DNA from: Kamptonema formosum PCC 10802
Lineage (GTDB): Bacteria; Cyanobacteriota; Cyanobacteriia; Cyanobacteriales; Oscillatoriaceae
Length of the DNA: 64,000 nucleotides
Direction of reading: 5' to 3'
NCBI RefSeq assembly: GCF_000332335.1
Contig: NZ_KB235949.1
Location: 300,781 to 364,780, forward strand
The translations under genes and the position numbers were made by a program. Below, piece after piece: positions 26,783 through 36,700 of the stretch (position 1 is the stretch's first letter; every line of letters starts with the position of its first letter). The notes below the pieces were generated by a model, which did no database searches, was not told where the DNA came from, and worked only from the letters and a program-made list of their open reading frames with translations.

Positions 26783-29700
26783 CTACTTTGGCAGGGGAAA
26801 AGTCAGCTCGCAAACCGCCCCATCCCTGCTGTAGATTTCTATTTTACCGCGCAACTGGCGAGTCAGGACGCGGATCAGGCGCAGACCCAGAGTGTTCGTT
26901 TTCTGCAAGTCAAAGCTTTCAGGGAATCCGATGCCACTATCCCGCACAACCAAACGCAGTTGGTCGCCCGAAACGGCAGAGAGTTCAATGGCGATTTCTC
27001 CCGATCTGCTCCCAGGAAAGGCGTGTTTCAGCGAGTTGGTCACCAGTTCGTTGAGCAGCAAGCCGCAGGGAATAGCAGTATCCAGCGACAGGCACAGATG
27101 CTCAACCCGAACTTGAGTGCGAATTTTTTCCGGATTTACATTATACGACAAAAACAGGTTGCTGGCAAGATGCTGGATGTAATCCGCAAAGTCAATTTGT
27201 GCCAGAGTGTCCGACTGGTAAAGTTTTTCATGGATCAGGGCCATGGAGGCAATGCGGTTCTGGCTGTCTTCCAAGATGGAGAGAATCTGCGGGGCTTCAA
27301 TATACTGGGACTGCAGCGAGAAAATGCTGGAGATCACCTGCAAGTTGTTTTTCACCCGGTGGTGAACTTCCTTGAGCAGGAGCTCTTTTTCCCGCAACGA
27401 GCCTTTCAGCTGCTCCTCGGCTTGTGTGCGCTCAGTAATGTCAATTCCGACAAAAACAGCGGCGGTGCCCGGGCGGTACTTCTGCGCCACAATCAGGTAA
27501 TTTTGGGTGCTGTCCTGGATTTGCACGTCAAAGACCTGGCTGGTGGCGCTCGCCTGACCGGCAAAAAACTGGCGCATCCACTCAGCCAAATTGGGGCGGG
27601 TTTCCAGGAAGCCCACCTGCTGGCCGGCAAAGTCTTCTGGGGTGAGGTTCAGGGTAGCCGCCATGTGCTGGTTAACCCCAAGGTATCGCAAGTCGGAGCT
27701 CACCCAAGACACAAACCCAGGCACGGCATCCAGAACCGCTTGCAGTTGCTCCTTGGCCGTTTTGAGCTGCGCCTCTGCCAGCTTGCGCTCGCCGAGCTCT
27801 GCTTGTAACTGGTTGTAGAGTTCCGATTGCCCGATAGCGATTGCCAGTTGGGTGGCCAGCTGCTGGAGCAGCTCAATTTCCCAGGGCTGCCACTCCCTGG
27901 CATGAGAGCACTGGTGGGCAATCAGCAATCCCCAAAGAACGCCCTGCTGGAGGATGGGCACAACCAGCTTAGCCTTTACTTGCAGCTGTTCCATCAGCTC
28001 CACCATACAGGGCAACAGTTCGGCGCTGTTCCGGTCGGCGAAGGCGCAAACCCGTCCGGAAACATATTGCTCCTGGCTTTCCGCCGGAAAAACTTCTTCC
28101 GGGAAAATAATGTTTAAAACTGGAGCCGGGCCCGGAGCGACGGCTTCGGCGATGGCGCTGCCGGTGCCATTGGGCCAAACCCGGTAGACCAAAACCCGGT
28201 CTGCTGCCAGCACCTGCCGCACTTCGGCGACAGTGGTGTTGAGAATCTCGTCCAAATCGAGAGACTCCCGGATGCGCTGGGCAATCCCCACCACCAGCCG
28301 CTCCCGCTCCAATTGCTGCCGCACGGCCTGCTCGGCCAGCACGCGGTCGGTGATGTCTGTCATCGAACCGACTATCTCCAGGATATTGCCAGCCGCATCC
28401 CGGACCTGCTGGAATTCATCCCGTATCCAGCGATAGGCTCCGTCCCCGTGTGCGAACCGGTATTCGTAAGTGTGGTGCCCGCGCTCAAACAGGGATGGCA
28501 TTTCGGCCTGCAACCTGGCCGCGTCTTCGGGATGGACGTGATTGAGCCAAAAACTGGATTCTTCTAAAAATTCTCTGGCTTCGTATCCCAGCAGCGCCGC
28601 ACAGCTGTCGCTGATGAAAGTGGCCCCGAAATCCCCCTCAGGGTTGCAGCTGTAAATCACGGTGGAGCCGGTGGAGAGCAAATATTGCAATCGCTCCTTG
28701 ACTGCAAGGCTCTCCCTTTGCGCCTGTTCGCGCTCGGCAATCTCCTGCTGCAGCCGCCTGATGGCATCCGCTAATTCAGCTGTCCGCTCTGTGACTCGGA
28801 GTTCCAGGTGATCCGCCAGCTGTTGCAGCGCCCGGGAGGCTCGCTTCCGCTCCAGCTCCGCCGCCGCCCGCGCCCCAAAAACCCTGACAATTGCAGAAGC
28901 TCGCTGCAGATCGGGGAGTTTGTGGCTGTCCAGAATGCAAAGAACTCCAATGGGCAGGCCGGCACTGTCGGTGAGGGCCACTCCCAAGTAGCTCTCCGCC
29001 GCAAGAAGGGCCAAAACTCGCGCGTCGGGGAACTGCTGCCGCACCCCCTCCGGACAGCTGTAGATTCCCTGCGCCAGGGTAACTTCGCAGGGAGTGCCGC
29101 TGATCGCAAAGGTGTAACCGGACTGCAACTGGCCATTCGACCAGAAGGCAAGGGTTTGCAATCGCTCGCCGGCCTTTTCTGTCACATGGGCGTGACGCAC
29201 GCCCAGGGCTAGGGCGAGATGGCGCGCCAGCGCCGGGAAGAAGTCTTCTCCCGTGACGGCTGCGGTTCCCGCCACCAGATTGTGCAGCGCTTCTTCTCCC
29301 AGCTTGCGCTGAGTAATGTCGGTGACGGTGCCGATGTAGCCGGTTATTTCTGAGCTGCTGCCTTTTTCGGGGATGGCTTGGCCAAATACCCAGACCACGG
29401 ACCCATCCGGACCTACGAACCGGTACTCGGAACGAAAGGGCCTTAGTTCGCGCACCGCTTGATACCATTCGCTCCAGACGCGCTTTTTGTCCTCGGGGTG
29501 CAAACTCCTCAACCAGCCGGTTCCCAAGGACTCCTGTGCAGTGATGCCGGCAATTTCGTACCAGCGCTCGTTGACGTAGACGCACTTGCCCCGGGCGTTG
29601 GTGCGGAAAATCCCCACCGGCGCTGCTTCTGCCAGGGTGGCATACCGGCGCTCGCTCTGGCGCAGCGCCTCTTCTGCCCGCTGGCGCTCGGTAATATCGT

Positions 29701-31654
29701 TGGCCAAAATCAGTCTGGCTGGCCTTCCTGACCAGGTGATGGGATGGCGAGTAATCTCAACCTCAATAATCGTCCCATCTTTCTTTTTGTGCTTCCAGAC
29801 ACCGGGCTTGTACAGGTTGTTTGGCGGTTTTGAGACCGCCTCCCGAAATTTAGCAACCTCTTCGGCAGGGCGGATCTCAGCAACGCTCATCGCCAGAAAC
29901 TCTTCTCGCGAATAGCCGTAATGAGAGATGGCGGCTTGATTCACGGCTAGAAACGCCAGCGTTTCGATCTCATAGACCCACATAGGATGGGGGTTGCTCT
30001 CAAACAGCAGCCGGTACTGCTCTTCGGATTTCCGCAATGCCGCTTCTGCCCTCAGCCGGCTGGCGAGTTCCGCTCGGGTTCGCTCAAACAGCTGCCCCTG
30101 CTGGATGGCGATGGCGATCTGCACGCTCAGCCGGTCGAGCAAATCCAGCTCTGAGGCTTGCCACTGCCGGGGCCGGTCGCACTGGTGGGCAATCAGCAAT
30201 CCCCACAGAACACTGTCCGCTCCCGGCGCGAGGGGCTTTTCGGGGGAGAGAGATTGCTCCTGCCGGGCTTCTTGTATTAAAATGGGCGCAATCAGATTGG
30301 CTCGCACCTGAAAGTGCTCTAGTAGCTGCAAGTGGCACTCAGAGATTCCTGCGGTGTAGATATCGGAAATCGCTCGCTTGCGTCCCTTGCGGTACTCTTC
30401 TGCTATTTCCCCTATACTCAAACAGGTTTCTTGGATCTGGCTGCCCAGGGCCACTATCCAGCCCGGGGCGACCGATTCCGCAACGATCGTGCCCTCGGTT
30501 CTCTCATTTAGCTGGTACACGAGCACTCGGTCGCACTGTAACAGCAGCCGTACTTCGGTGACGGTGGTGTTGAGCGTGTCTTGCAGGTTGAGGGACTGGC
30601 GAATGCGAGACGCAACCGCTGCCAAAATCCGCTCTCGCTCAGCCTGCTGCTGCAGCTCGCTGGTGCGCTCTCTGACGCGCTGCTCCAGATCCGCATTGCG
30701 ATTGGCGAGCAGCTCCACTTTTTCCGCTTGCAGCTGGGAGACTTGTTGCTGCAAGGCGTGGGCGATGCCGTAGATTTCCACCGGCTCGAGGGAGCGCAGC
30801 AAGCTGGTGCGGGTGACGATGCCCAGCAGCTCTCCCTGGCTGCCGGTGACGGCCAACCGGCCCACATACCGGCGCTGCATCTGCTGTTGCGCCACCCACA
30901 GGGAGTCCTCCGGGCTGACGCAAAACACCGGCGCGCTCATCACCTGTTGCGCCTGAATCTCCGCCAAAGGGATCTGCAGCCCCTGAAACTGCACGATATC
31001 GCCTTCGGTGATCATGCCCGAGGGCAGGCTCAGGCTCTTTTCGCCCCACCCCTCTACGATTGCCACGCAGCTGACCTGATGTTGGGCCATCAGGGAGGCG
31101 ACCCACTGCAGGGAAGCAGTGGGCGGTGCGGTGACGACCTGGGTGGCCATCACCTCCGCCACCTGCCGCACCCTCAGGAGATTCACCGGCTGGAGGCAGG
31201 TGCGAATGGTTTCTGAGGTGACCAGCCCTACAAGCCTGCCCCCCTCGCCCACCACCGGCAGGTGGCGGATGCGGTGCTGGCGCAACAGGGACAGGGCGGC
31301 GAAAATATCCCCGTCAGGCCTTTGTTTCAGGGAAATCACGGGCGATGCCATCACCTCCCCTACCGCAATTCCCCTCAGGTTGCCACCCTGCGCCGCCAGC
31401 TTGACCAGATCCCGCTCCGTGAAAATACCGGTGAGGTGGGAGCCCCGCATCACCAGCACGCAGCTGGCGCAGGGCTGGCCGGTTTGGCCATTTGGCGAGG
31501 GATGAGTGCCGGACAGGGGGCAGCTTTGGCCCCGCCTGTGGCTGAGCAGCGCCACGACTTCTGTTACTGGCGTGTCTGGGGTGACGGTGAGCGGGTGCCG
31601 GTCAGTGGCGAGATCCAGGGATGGCGGGCTGGTGAGACAATCGTAAGGTTGCAT
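26783..31654 (-). CDS. Giant sensor histidine kinase: 4xCBS, cyanobacteriochrome-like GAF, PAS/GAF array, HisKA_2 kinase
   Basis: A soluble 1623-aa kinase. In order: four CBS domains (about 13-295); a coiled coil; GAF1 (about 345-520) with the bilin-binding motif SECHLQLLEHFQV (Cys440) and an ETCL motif (Cys411) where DXCF chromoproteins have DPCF; two PAS (about 545-790); GAF2 (about 805-970); PAS (about 1040-1160); GAF3 (about 1170-1340) with LLPCMVELMEQ at the chromophore Cys position; PAS; then a HisKA_2/HATPase kinase with phospho-His in LKEVHHRVKNNLQ. The start was moved from 31750 to the ATG of MQPYDCLTSP because the paralogue at 40225 begins with the same sequence. CBS domains suggest adenine-nucleotide binding. 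No receiver domain is attached. It is likely to signal to a receiver protein of the same island. Confidence 0.88.
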   Translation of the reverse strand: MQPYDCLTSPPSLDLATDRHPLTVTPDTPVTEVVALLSHRRGQSCPLSGTHPSPNGQTGQPCASCVLVMRGSHLTGIFTERDLVKLAAQGGNLRGIAVGEVMASPVISLKQRPDGDIFAALSLLRQHRIRHLPVVGEGGRLVGLVTSETIRTCLQPVNLLRVRQVAEVMATQVVTAPPTASLQWVASLMAQHQVSCVAIVEGWGEKSLSLPSGMITEGDIVQFQGLQIPLAEIQAQQVMSAPVFCVSPEDSLWVAQQQMQRRYVGRLAVTGSQGELLGIVTRTSLLRSLEPVEIYGIAHALQQQVSQLQAEKVELLANRNADLEQRVRERTSELQQQAERERILAAVASRIRQSLNLQDTLNTTVTEVRLLLQCDRVLVYQLNERTEGTIVAESVAPGWIVALGSQIQETCLSIGEIAEEYRKGRKRAISDIYTAGISECHLQLLEHFQVRANLIAPILIQEARQEQSLSPEKPLAPGADSVLWGLLIAHQCDRPRQWQASELDLLDRLSVQIAIAIQQGQLFERTRAELASRLRAEAALRKSEEQYRLLFESNPHPMWVYEIETLAFLAVNQAAISHYGYSREEFLAMSVAEIRPAEEVAKFREAVSKPPNNLYKPGVWKHKKKDGTIIEVEITRHPITWSGRPARLILANDITERQRAEEALRQSERRYATLAEAAPVGIFRTNARGKCVYVNERWYEIAGITAQESLGTGWLRSLHPEDKKRVWSEWYQAVRELRPFRSEYRFVGPDGSVVWVFGQAIPEKGSSSEITGYIGTVTDITQRKLGEEALHNLVAGTAAVTGEDFFPALARHLALALGVRHAHVTEKAGERLQTLAFWSNGQLQSGYTFAISGTPCEVTLAQGIYSCPEGVRQQFPDARVLALLAAESYLGVALTDSAGLPIGVLCILDSHKLPDLQRASAIVRVFGARAAAELERKRASRALQQLADHLELRVTERTAELADAIRRLQQEIAEREQAQRESLAVKERLQYLLSTGSTVIYSCNPEGDFGATFISDSCAALLGYEAREFLEESSFWLNHVHPEDAARLQAEMPSLFERGHHTYEYRFAHGDGAYRWIRDEFQQVRDAAGNILEIVGSMTDITDRVLAEQAVRQQLERERLVVGIAQRIRESLDLDEILNTTVAEVRQVLAADRVLVYRVWPNGTGSAIAEAVAPGPAPVLNIIFPEEVFPAESQEQYVSGRVCAFADRNSAELLPCMVELMEQLQVKAKLVVPILQQGVLWGLLIAHQCSHAREWQPWEIELLQQLATQLAIAIGQSELYNQLQAELGERKLAEAQLKTAKEQLQAVLDAVPGFVSWVSSDLRYLGVNQHMAATLNLTPEDFAGQQVGFLETRPNLAEWMRQFFAGQASATSQVFDVQIQDSTQNYLIVAQKYRPGTAAVFVGIDITERTQAEEQLKGSLREKELLLKEVHHRVKNNLQVISSIFSLQSQYIEAPQILSILEDSQNRIASMALIHEKLYQSDTLAQIDFADYIQHLASNLFLSYNVNPEKIRTQVRVEHLCLSLDTAIPCGLLLNELVTNSLKHAFPGSRSGEIAIELSAVSGDQLRLVVRDSGIGFPESFDLQKTNTLGLRLIRVLTRQLRGKIEIYSRDGAVCELTFPLPK

Positions 31655-32379
31655 GGCGCTGCTGGATCGAGGCGTAATTGCCGGCCCGATCAGCGCGGCG
31701 GTTGTAGACTGCCGGTGGCTGTACGATCGTGCCGGTGCTATTTTTAGCAAAACTTACAAATTAAGAGCCGGTCATGGGATATTTACTGGAATATCATATC
31801 CGGGAATTTACCGATATGTGGGCCATTTCGGGCCTAAAACTCTCCTTGTTTCTCACAGAGCAGGATCTGTAGCGTTTTGCTATGGAAATATTTATGATTA
31901 TATACATATTTCCCCTCCTGGCAACGCCACAGTCATGTAAAATTTTTCATGAAGACTGGCACTCTATCAAGTGGGGTTGAATGGGCACAATTGGGCGGGG
32001 TGCTAGAAAGCTGGTTAGCTCCCGTTGGGTTGATTTCCCCCAAGAAACAGTGGGGGGGGAGAGGGTGCCAGTTTCTGGGGAAGAGGCACATCAAGCGGCG
32101 CGCGCCGCGCCACCGGCGCGACCATTTTATGCTGTGCCGGTATATACACTAGAAACCCGGTTTCTCAAAGAAACCGGGTTTCTGGCCACTGACAGGTAAC
32201 ACAAATCATTTAGAACCGCTACAGCCATTCCCAGAGATCGAGTCCGGCGATTTTGCCGGTAATAATACGGTGGTCTTCAGGATCGCAGATGCTTCGCTTC
32301 GTTCGAGAGGTGTTAGGGGGAGACACAATTCTGGGAAATGGGTCCCGCCACCTGACAGTTTTCCTAAACACTAGAGAAA
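31655..32379. other. Intergenic region upstream of the giant kinase
   Basis: The first 160 bases (especially 31731-31815) resemble the region upstream of the paralogous kinase (40292-40385), so a promoter or regulatory region was probably duplicated with the gene. An inverted repeat GGAAATAT...ATATTTCC lies at 31884-31913. At 32223-32330 a minus-strand stretch reads ICDPEDHRIITGKIAGL then DLWEWL and a stop, possibly the end of a lost gene. A palindromic repeat at 32151-32183 is listed separately. Confidence 0.45.
32151..32183. repeat. Palindromic repeat, AGAAACCCGGTTTCT family
   Basis: A perfect 33-base inverted repeat with a TCAAAGA-type loop, downstream of the receiver-kinase gene on the minus strand. 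Confidence 0.9.
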
Positions 32380-33504
32380 TTAAGCGCTCGCTGCCAGAGG
32401 CAGGGTGACAGTAAACGCGGTTCCCCTGCCGATTTCACTCTCAACTTCAATCTGGCCGCCATGCAATTCCACCGCCTTTTTAACAATAGCCAAACCCAGG
32501 CCGGTGCCCGGAATATCCCCCACATTGGAGGCGCGATTAAACGGTTCAAACAGGCGTTGCTGGTCTTCTTTTGAAATGCCAATTCCCTCGTCTCTCACTT
32601 GGAAACAAAGCCGGCTTTCCTCACAGGAGAGAGTAAAAAATACCGTGCTGCCTTGGGGAGAATACTTAATTGCATTGGAAAGAAGGTTGTTGAAAATATG
32701 CCACAGCAGCTTATCATCCAGGCAGGCGGGAGTGCAATTCCCCTCAGCGGTAAAAGTCAGGGTGTGCTGATCGCCGGCAGTTATTTGCAGCGCTTCTACC
32801 AACTCCTGGCAAAAACTGACAGCATCCAGAGGCGCGGGGTTAAATTCGAGTCTCCCAGACTCAGCCCGCCCCAGAGTTAACACCTCTTCTAGCAACTGGT
32901 TCATGCTGTCCGCAGCCGCTTGGATGCGCAGGAGATGCTTTTCTTTTTTTTCCTCACTCCACTTGGAACCGTAATCTCGCAGCAGCGCTGCAGAAAATTT
33001 TATCACCGAGAGAGGAGTGCGGAACTCGTGAGACGCCATCGAGACATATTGAGATTTCCGCTGGCTGAGTTGCTGGGCTTCTTTGCGGATCGCTTCGGCG
33101 CTAGCGAGCGCTTCCTGCATCTCCAGCTCTACCTGGTGCCGCGAGAGGGCGATTTCAATCGTCGCCCGCAGCTCTTTCTCTTTAAAAGGTTTGAGGATGT
33201 AGCCAAATGGGCCGGTAATTTTAGCCCGTTGCAGTGTCGTTTCGTCCGCATTTGCCGTCAGGTAAACCACCGGAATCCCAAGGAGGGTGCGAATGCGATC
33301 GGCGGCTTCTATGCCGTCCATCTTGCCTTGCAGCATGATATCCATCAGCACCAAGTTGGGTTGATTGGCGGTCGCTGCGCTAATGGCGTCAGATCCTGTA
33401 GCGACGATATCCACTACGGAATAGCCCATTTTTTCCAGGCGGCTGGCGATGTCTTCGGCAATAATAGCTTCGTCTTCAACAACGAGAATTTTTACAGTTG
33501 ACAT
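32380..33504 (-). CDS. Receiver-histidine kinase hybrid (N-terminal REC, HisKA, HATPase)
   Basis: A 374-aa cytoplasmic protein. REC (about 1-125) has the acidic pair VEDEA, phospho-Asp in LVLMDIML, and the Thr and Lys in VVYLTAN and YILKPFKEKEL. A short coiled coil leads to HisKA with H in SMASHEFRTPLSVI, then HATPase with NAIKYSP (N box), VRDEGIGI (G1) and GTGLGLAI (G2). Such receiver-first kinases are common in cyanobacteria and can be phosphorylated by an upstream kinase and then signal on. It lies between the two giant kinases, on the same strand, with 289 bases of repeats before it. It may be their phosphorelay partner; that is inferred from position. Confidence 0.92.
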   Translation of the reverse strand: MSTVKILVVEDEAIIAEDIASRLEKMGYSVVDIVATGSDAISAATANQPNLVLMDIMLQGKMDGIEAADRIRTLLGIPVVYLTANADETTLQRAKITGPFGYILKPFKEKELRATIEIALSRHQVELEMQEALASAEAIRKEAQQLSQRKSQYVSMASHEFRTPLSVIKFSAALLRDYGSKWSEEKKEKHLLRIQAAADSMNQLLEEVLTLGRAESGRLEFNPAPLDAVSFCQELVEALQITAGDQHTLTFTAEGNCTPACLDDKLLWHIFNNLLSNAIKYSPQGSTVFFTLSCEESRLCFQVRDEGIGISKEDQQRLFEPFNRASNVGDIPGTGLGLAIVKKAVELHGGQIEVESEIGRGTAFTVTLPLAASA

Positions 33505-33542
33505 TACAGAACTGTAGAGTAAAAATTGACAGTTTAGAGGAC

Positions 33543-33793
33543 TGTAGGGTGGGTTCCGTGCCAGATAATCTGACTGGGAGTGCTAAAATCGCACTCGGGC
33601 AGAACGCACCGTACCAACTGTAGGGTGCGTTCTGCGTGAGATAACCTGATGGCGAGTGCAGAAATCGCGCTTGGCGGAACGCACCCTGCCAACTTGCGGA
33701 ACGCACCGCACCGACTGTAGGGTGGGTTCCGCGCCAGATAACCTGACTGGGAGTGCGAAAATCGCACTCTGGCGGAACGCACCTCACCAACTT
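33543..33793. repeat. Three imperfect tandem copies of a roughly 76-90 base palindromic unit
   Basis: Units begin GTAGGGTGGGTTCCG or GTAGGGTGCGTTCTG at about 33544, 33620 and 33718. Each has a middle AGATAACCTGACTGGGAGTG and ends GCGGAACGCACC, so that each unit folds back on itself. A partial extra half unit lies at about 33695. They fill the gap between two kinase genes. Confidence 0.88.
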
Positions 33794-36700
33794 TTAACAG
33801 ACTGCCTTATTCCAGATGGGGAAAGTGATTTCAAAACAGGCTCCCCCGGCACTGGTTGCGTTTAAGTTTCCCTGGATTTGGCGGGTCAGGGCCCGGACAA
33901 GCCGCAGGCCCAGAGAATTGTTTTTCTTGAAATCAAAGCCTTCTGGCAGCCCCACTCCATTATCTCGCACTGTCAGGCCCATTTCCCCCTCAGACTCTAC
34001 AGATAAATCAATGCTGATTTCACCGGCCATGCCGTTGGGAAAAGCGTGCTTGAGGGAGTTTGACACCAGTTCATTGATGATTAAGCCGCAGGGAATGGCC
34101 GTATCCAGAGTCAGGGACACACTGTCAACGCGCACCCTGGTGCGAATTAGGTGAGTGCTCACATTATAAGATGACAAAAGGCTGTTGGCAAGACTTCTGA
34201 CATACTCGCCAAAGTCAATTTTTGCCAGCGTGTCGGACTGGTAAAGTTTTTCATGTATCAGGGCCATCGAGCGAATGCGATTCTGGCTGTCTTCCAGCAC
34301 AGAGAGGATTTGTGTGTCTTTAATGTACTGCGATTGTAGTGAAAAAATACTGCAAATTACCTGCAAGTTGTTTTTCACCCGGTGGTGAACTTCTTTGAGG
34401 AGGAGTTCTTTTTCCTGCAAAGAGGCTTTCAGCTGCTCCTCGGCTTGCTGGCGCTCAGTAATGTCAATGCCGACGGAAACAGCGGCAGTGCCTTTCTGGT
34501 ACTTCTGGGCCACAATCAGGTAATTTCGGGTGGCTCCCCCGATTTCCACGTCAAAGACTTGGCTGGTGGCGGTGGAGTCACCGGCAAAAAACTGGCGCAT
34601 CGAGTCAGCAAAATCCGGGCTGTTTTCCAGGAAGCCGAGTTTTTTGCCGGCAAAGTCCTCTGGGGAGAGGTTAAAGGTGGCCGCCAGGTGGCGGTTCGCG
34701 CCGAGGTATCGCAAGTCGGAGCTCACCCAAGACACAAATCCGGGCACCGCATCCAAAACTGCTTCCAGCTGCTCTTTGGCCGCTTTGAGCTGGGCCTCGG
34801 CCAGCTTGCGCTCCGTGATGTCCTGGCAGACACACACCAGCCCCACGCCTTCAATAAAGGTGAGGGAAAGTTCCTCAGCAAAGGTGCTGCCATCGCATCT
34901 CTTGGCCGTCGCTTCTCCCCGCCAGTGGCCATTTTGTTGGATCAGGGGAAAGATGTCCCGCTCAATGCGCTCGATTTCGTCCGGGCAATACAGCTCGCGC
35001 CACGTCTTGCCCACCAGCCCGCCGAGATGCTGGTAGCCAAACAGGTGCAGGTGAGCCGTGTTCAGGTAGATAAATTCACTGTCCTGATTGAGGATGGCAA
35101 TGCCGTCGCTGGCGGCTTCCATTGCGGCCAGCTGCTGCTTCAGCCCCTGCTCTGCGATCTGGCGTCGTTGGTCGTTGCGGTGGGCTTCTCTGATATTGGC
35201 GCAGGTTGACAGAAATGGCTGGAGGTACTCAACCAGGTGCCAGTCGTAGCCGCTTGGCCGGTTCGCGACGCCCACCATACCGATCAATTGCTTATCCATA
35301 TAGAGCGGCAAGCCCAAAAATGTCCTGATGGGAGGGTGGCCCTCTGGCAGCCCTCCCCGGCGGGGGTCGGTGTCAGGGGTGTTGGCGATCACGGGTGCGC
35401 CGGTGGCGATCACAGCCCCAAACAGAGTTTTCAGGTTGTGGAATTCCATCCCCCCACCGGCATTCCCCTCATACAATTTTTGGATTTCCTCATTCCAGGC
35501 AATATTGGTAATGGCATGGATCTTCAGGTAGGGCCTGCCGCGCATCTTCATGTGGGCTGACTCTACATAGGGCGTGCCATCAGCGGCGTAGAGGATCTCG
35601 CCGATAAAGCCATATTCGCTGCCGGTCAGGGAGAGGAGACTGTCAAGCAGCCCATCAAATAAAATCCGGGGGTCGGCGCTGGCGATGAATTGAGATTGAG
35701 CGGCGCTAATCACCCGCAACAGTTGGTTGCTCCGCTGGAGTGCCTCGTCTGCCTGCTTGCGCTCCGTAATGTCTGTCCAGGAGCCAACAATCTCCACCGG
35801 CTTGCCTGCCGCATCGCACACCAACCTCAGCTCGTCCCGCATCCAGAGATAGGTGCCGTTTTTGTGCAGGAAGCGGTATTCGTGGGTGTGATGCCCGCGC
35901 TCAAATAACTGGGGCAATTCAGCAAAAACGCGAGCTTTATCTTCTGGATGGATGCGGTCAGCCCAGAATCCTGAATAGCTGAGAAATTCCTCCGGTGTGT
36001 AGCCGGTGATGCCGGCAGAATTGTCGCTCATAAAGGTAGCGCCGAAGTCTCCCTCCGCGCTGCAGCTATAGATGGAAGTTGGGCTGGAGGCGAGCAAGGA
36101 TTGCAGGCGATCTTGGGTGGAGCGCAGCACGGCTTCAGCTTGTTTGCGATCTGTAATGTTGCGAACAATGGCAATCGCCTGACCCTGGAGGAATGGCATC
36201 AGTCTGGCTTCATAGTGCTGCTCTCCCCCGGAAAAGGTGAGGGAGAACTCTGTGCTGACCGGCTTCTTCTCCAGCAGCACCCGCTCGGTGGCGCTGTGCA
36301 GGATCTCCCCGGCACCGGCGGGCAAAGCCGCCCGCACCGGCTGGCCAGGGAGAGCTGCCGGCACCGCGCACAAGTCCGGGATATTCCCGCCTTTGCAATC
36401 GAGAATCGTGGCCTCGCCGCTCAGACGGAAATACAGATCCGGAGAGGCGGCAAAAATTGCTTCCAGCTCGGAGGTTTTCTGCAACAATTGCTCTTCGGAG
36501 CGTTTGCGGTTGGTGATGTTCATGGCTACGCCCAGCATCCGCACCGGCCTGCCGGTGGCGTCCAAGTAGACTTTGCCTTTATTCTCCACCCACCGCACGG
36601 TGCCGTCTGGTGCGGCGATGCGAAATTCCTGCTCGCAATCCCTTTTCTGCTGCATGCTGCGCAACCCCGACCGAAGGAACTTCTCGCGATCTTCCGGATG

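Noticed and set aside
26750..27808. A 352-codon plus-strand frame opposite the end of the giant kinase
   Set aside because: Antisense shadow of the conserved HisKA_2 kinase region.
31949..32199. Small plus-strand frames in the gap upstream of the giant kinase
   Set aside because: Two frames overlap each other, cross a palindromic repeat and show no protein-like pattern.
33543..33793. Possible CRISPR array
   Set aside because: The units touch each other and vary internally; there are no constant-repeat and unique-spacer blocks.
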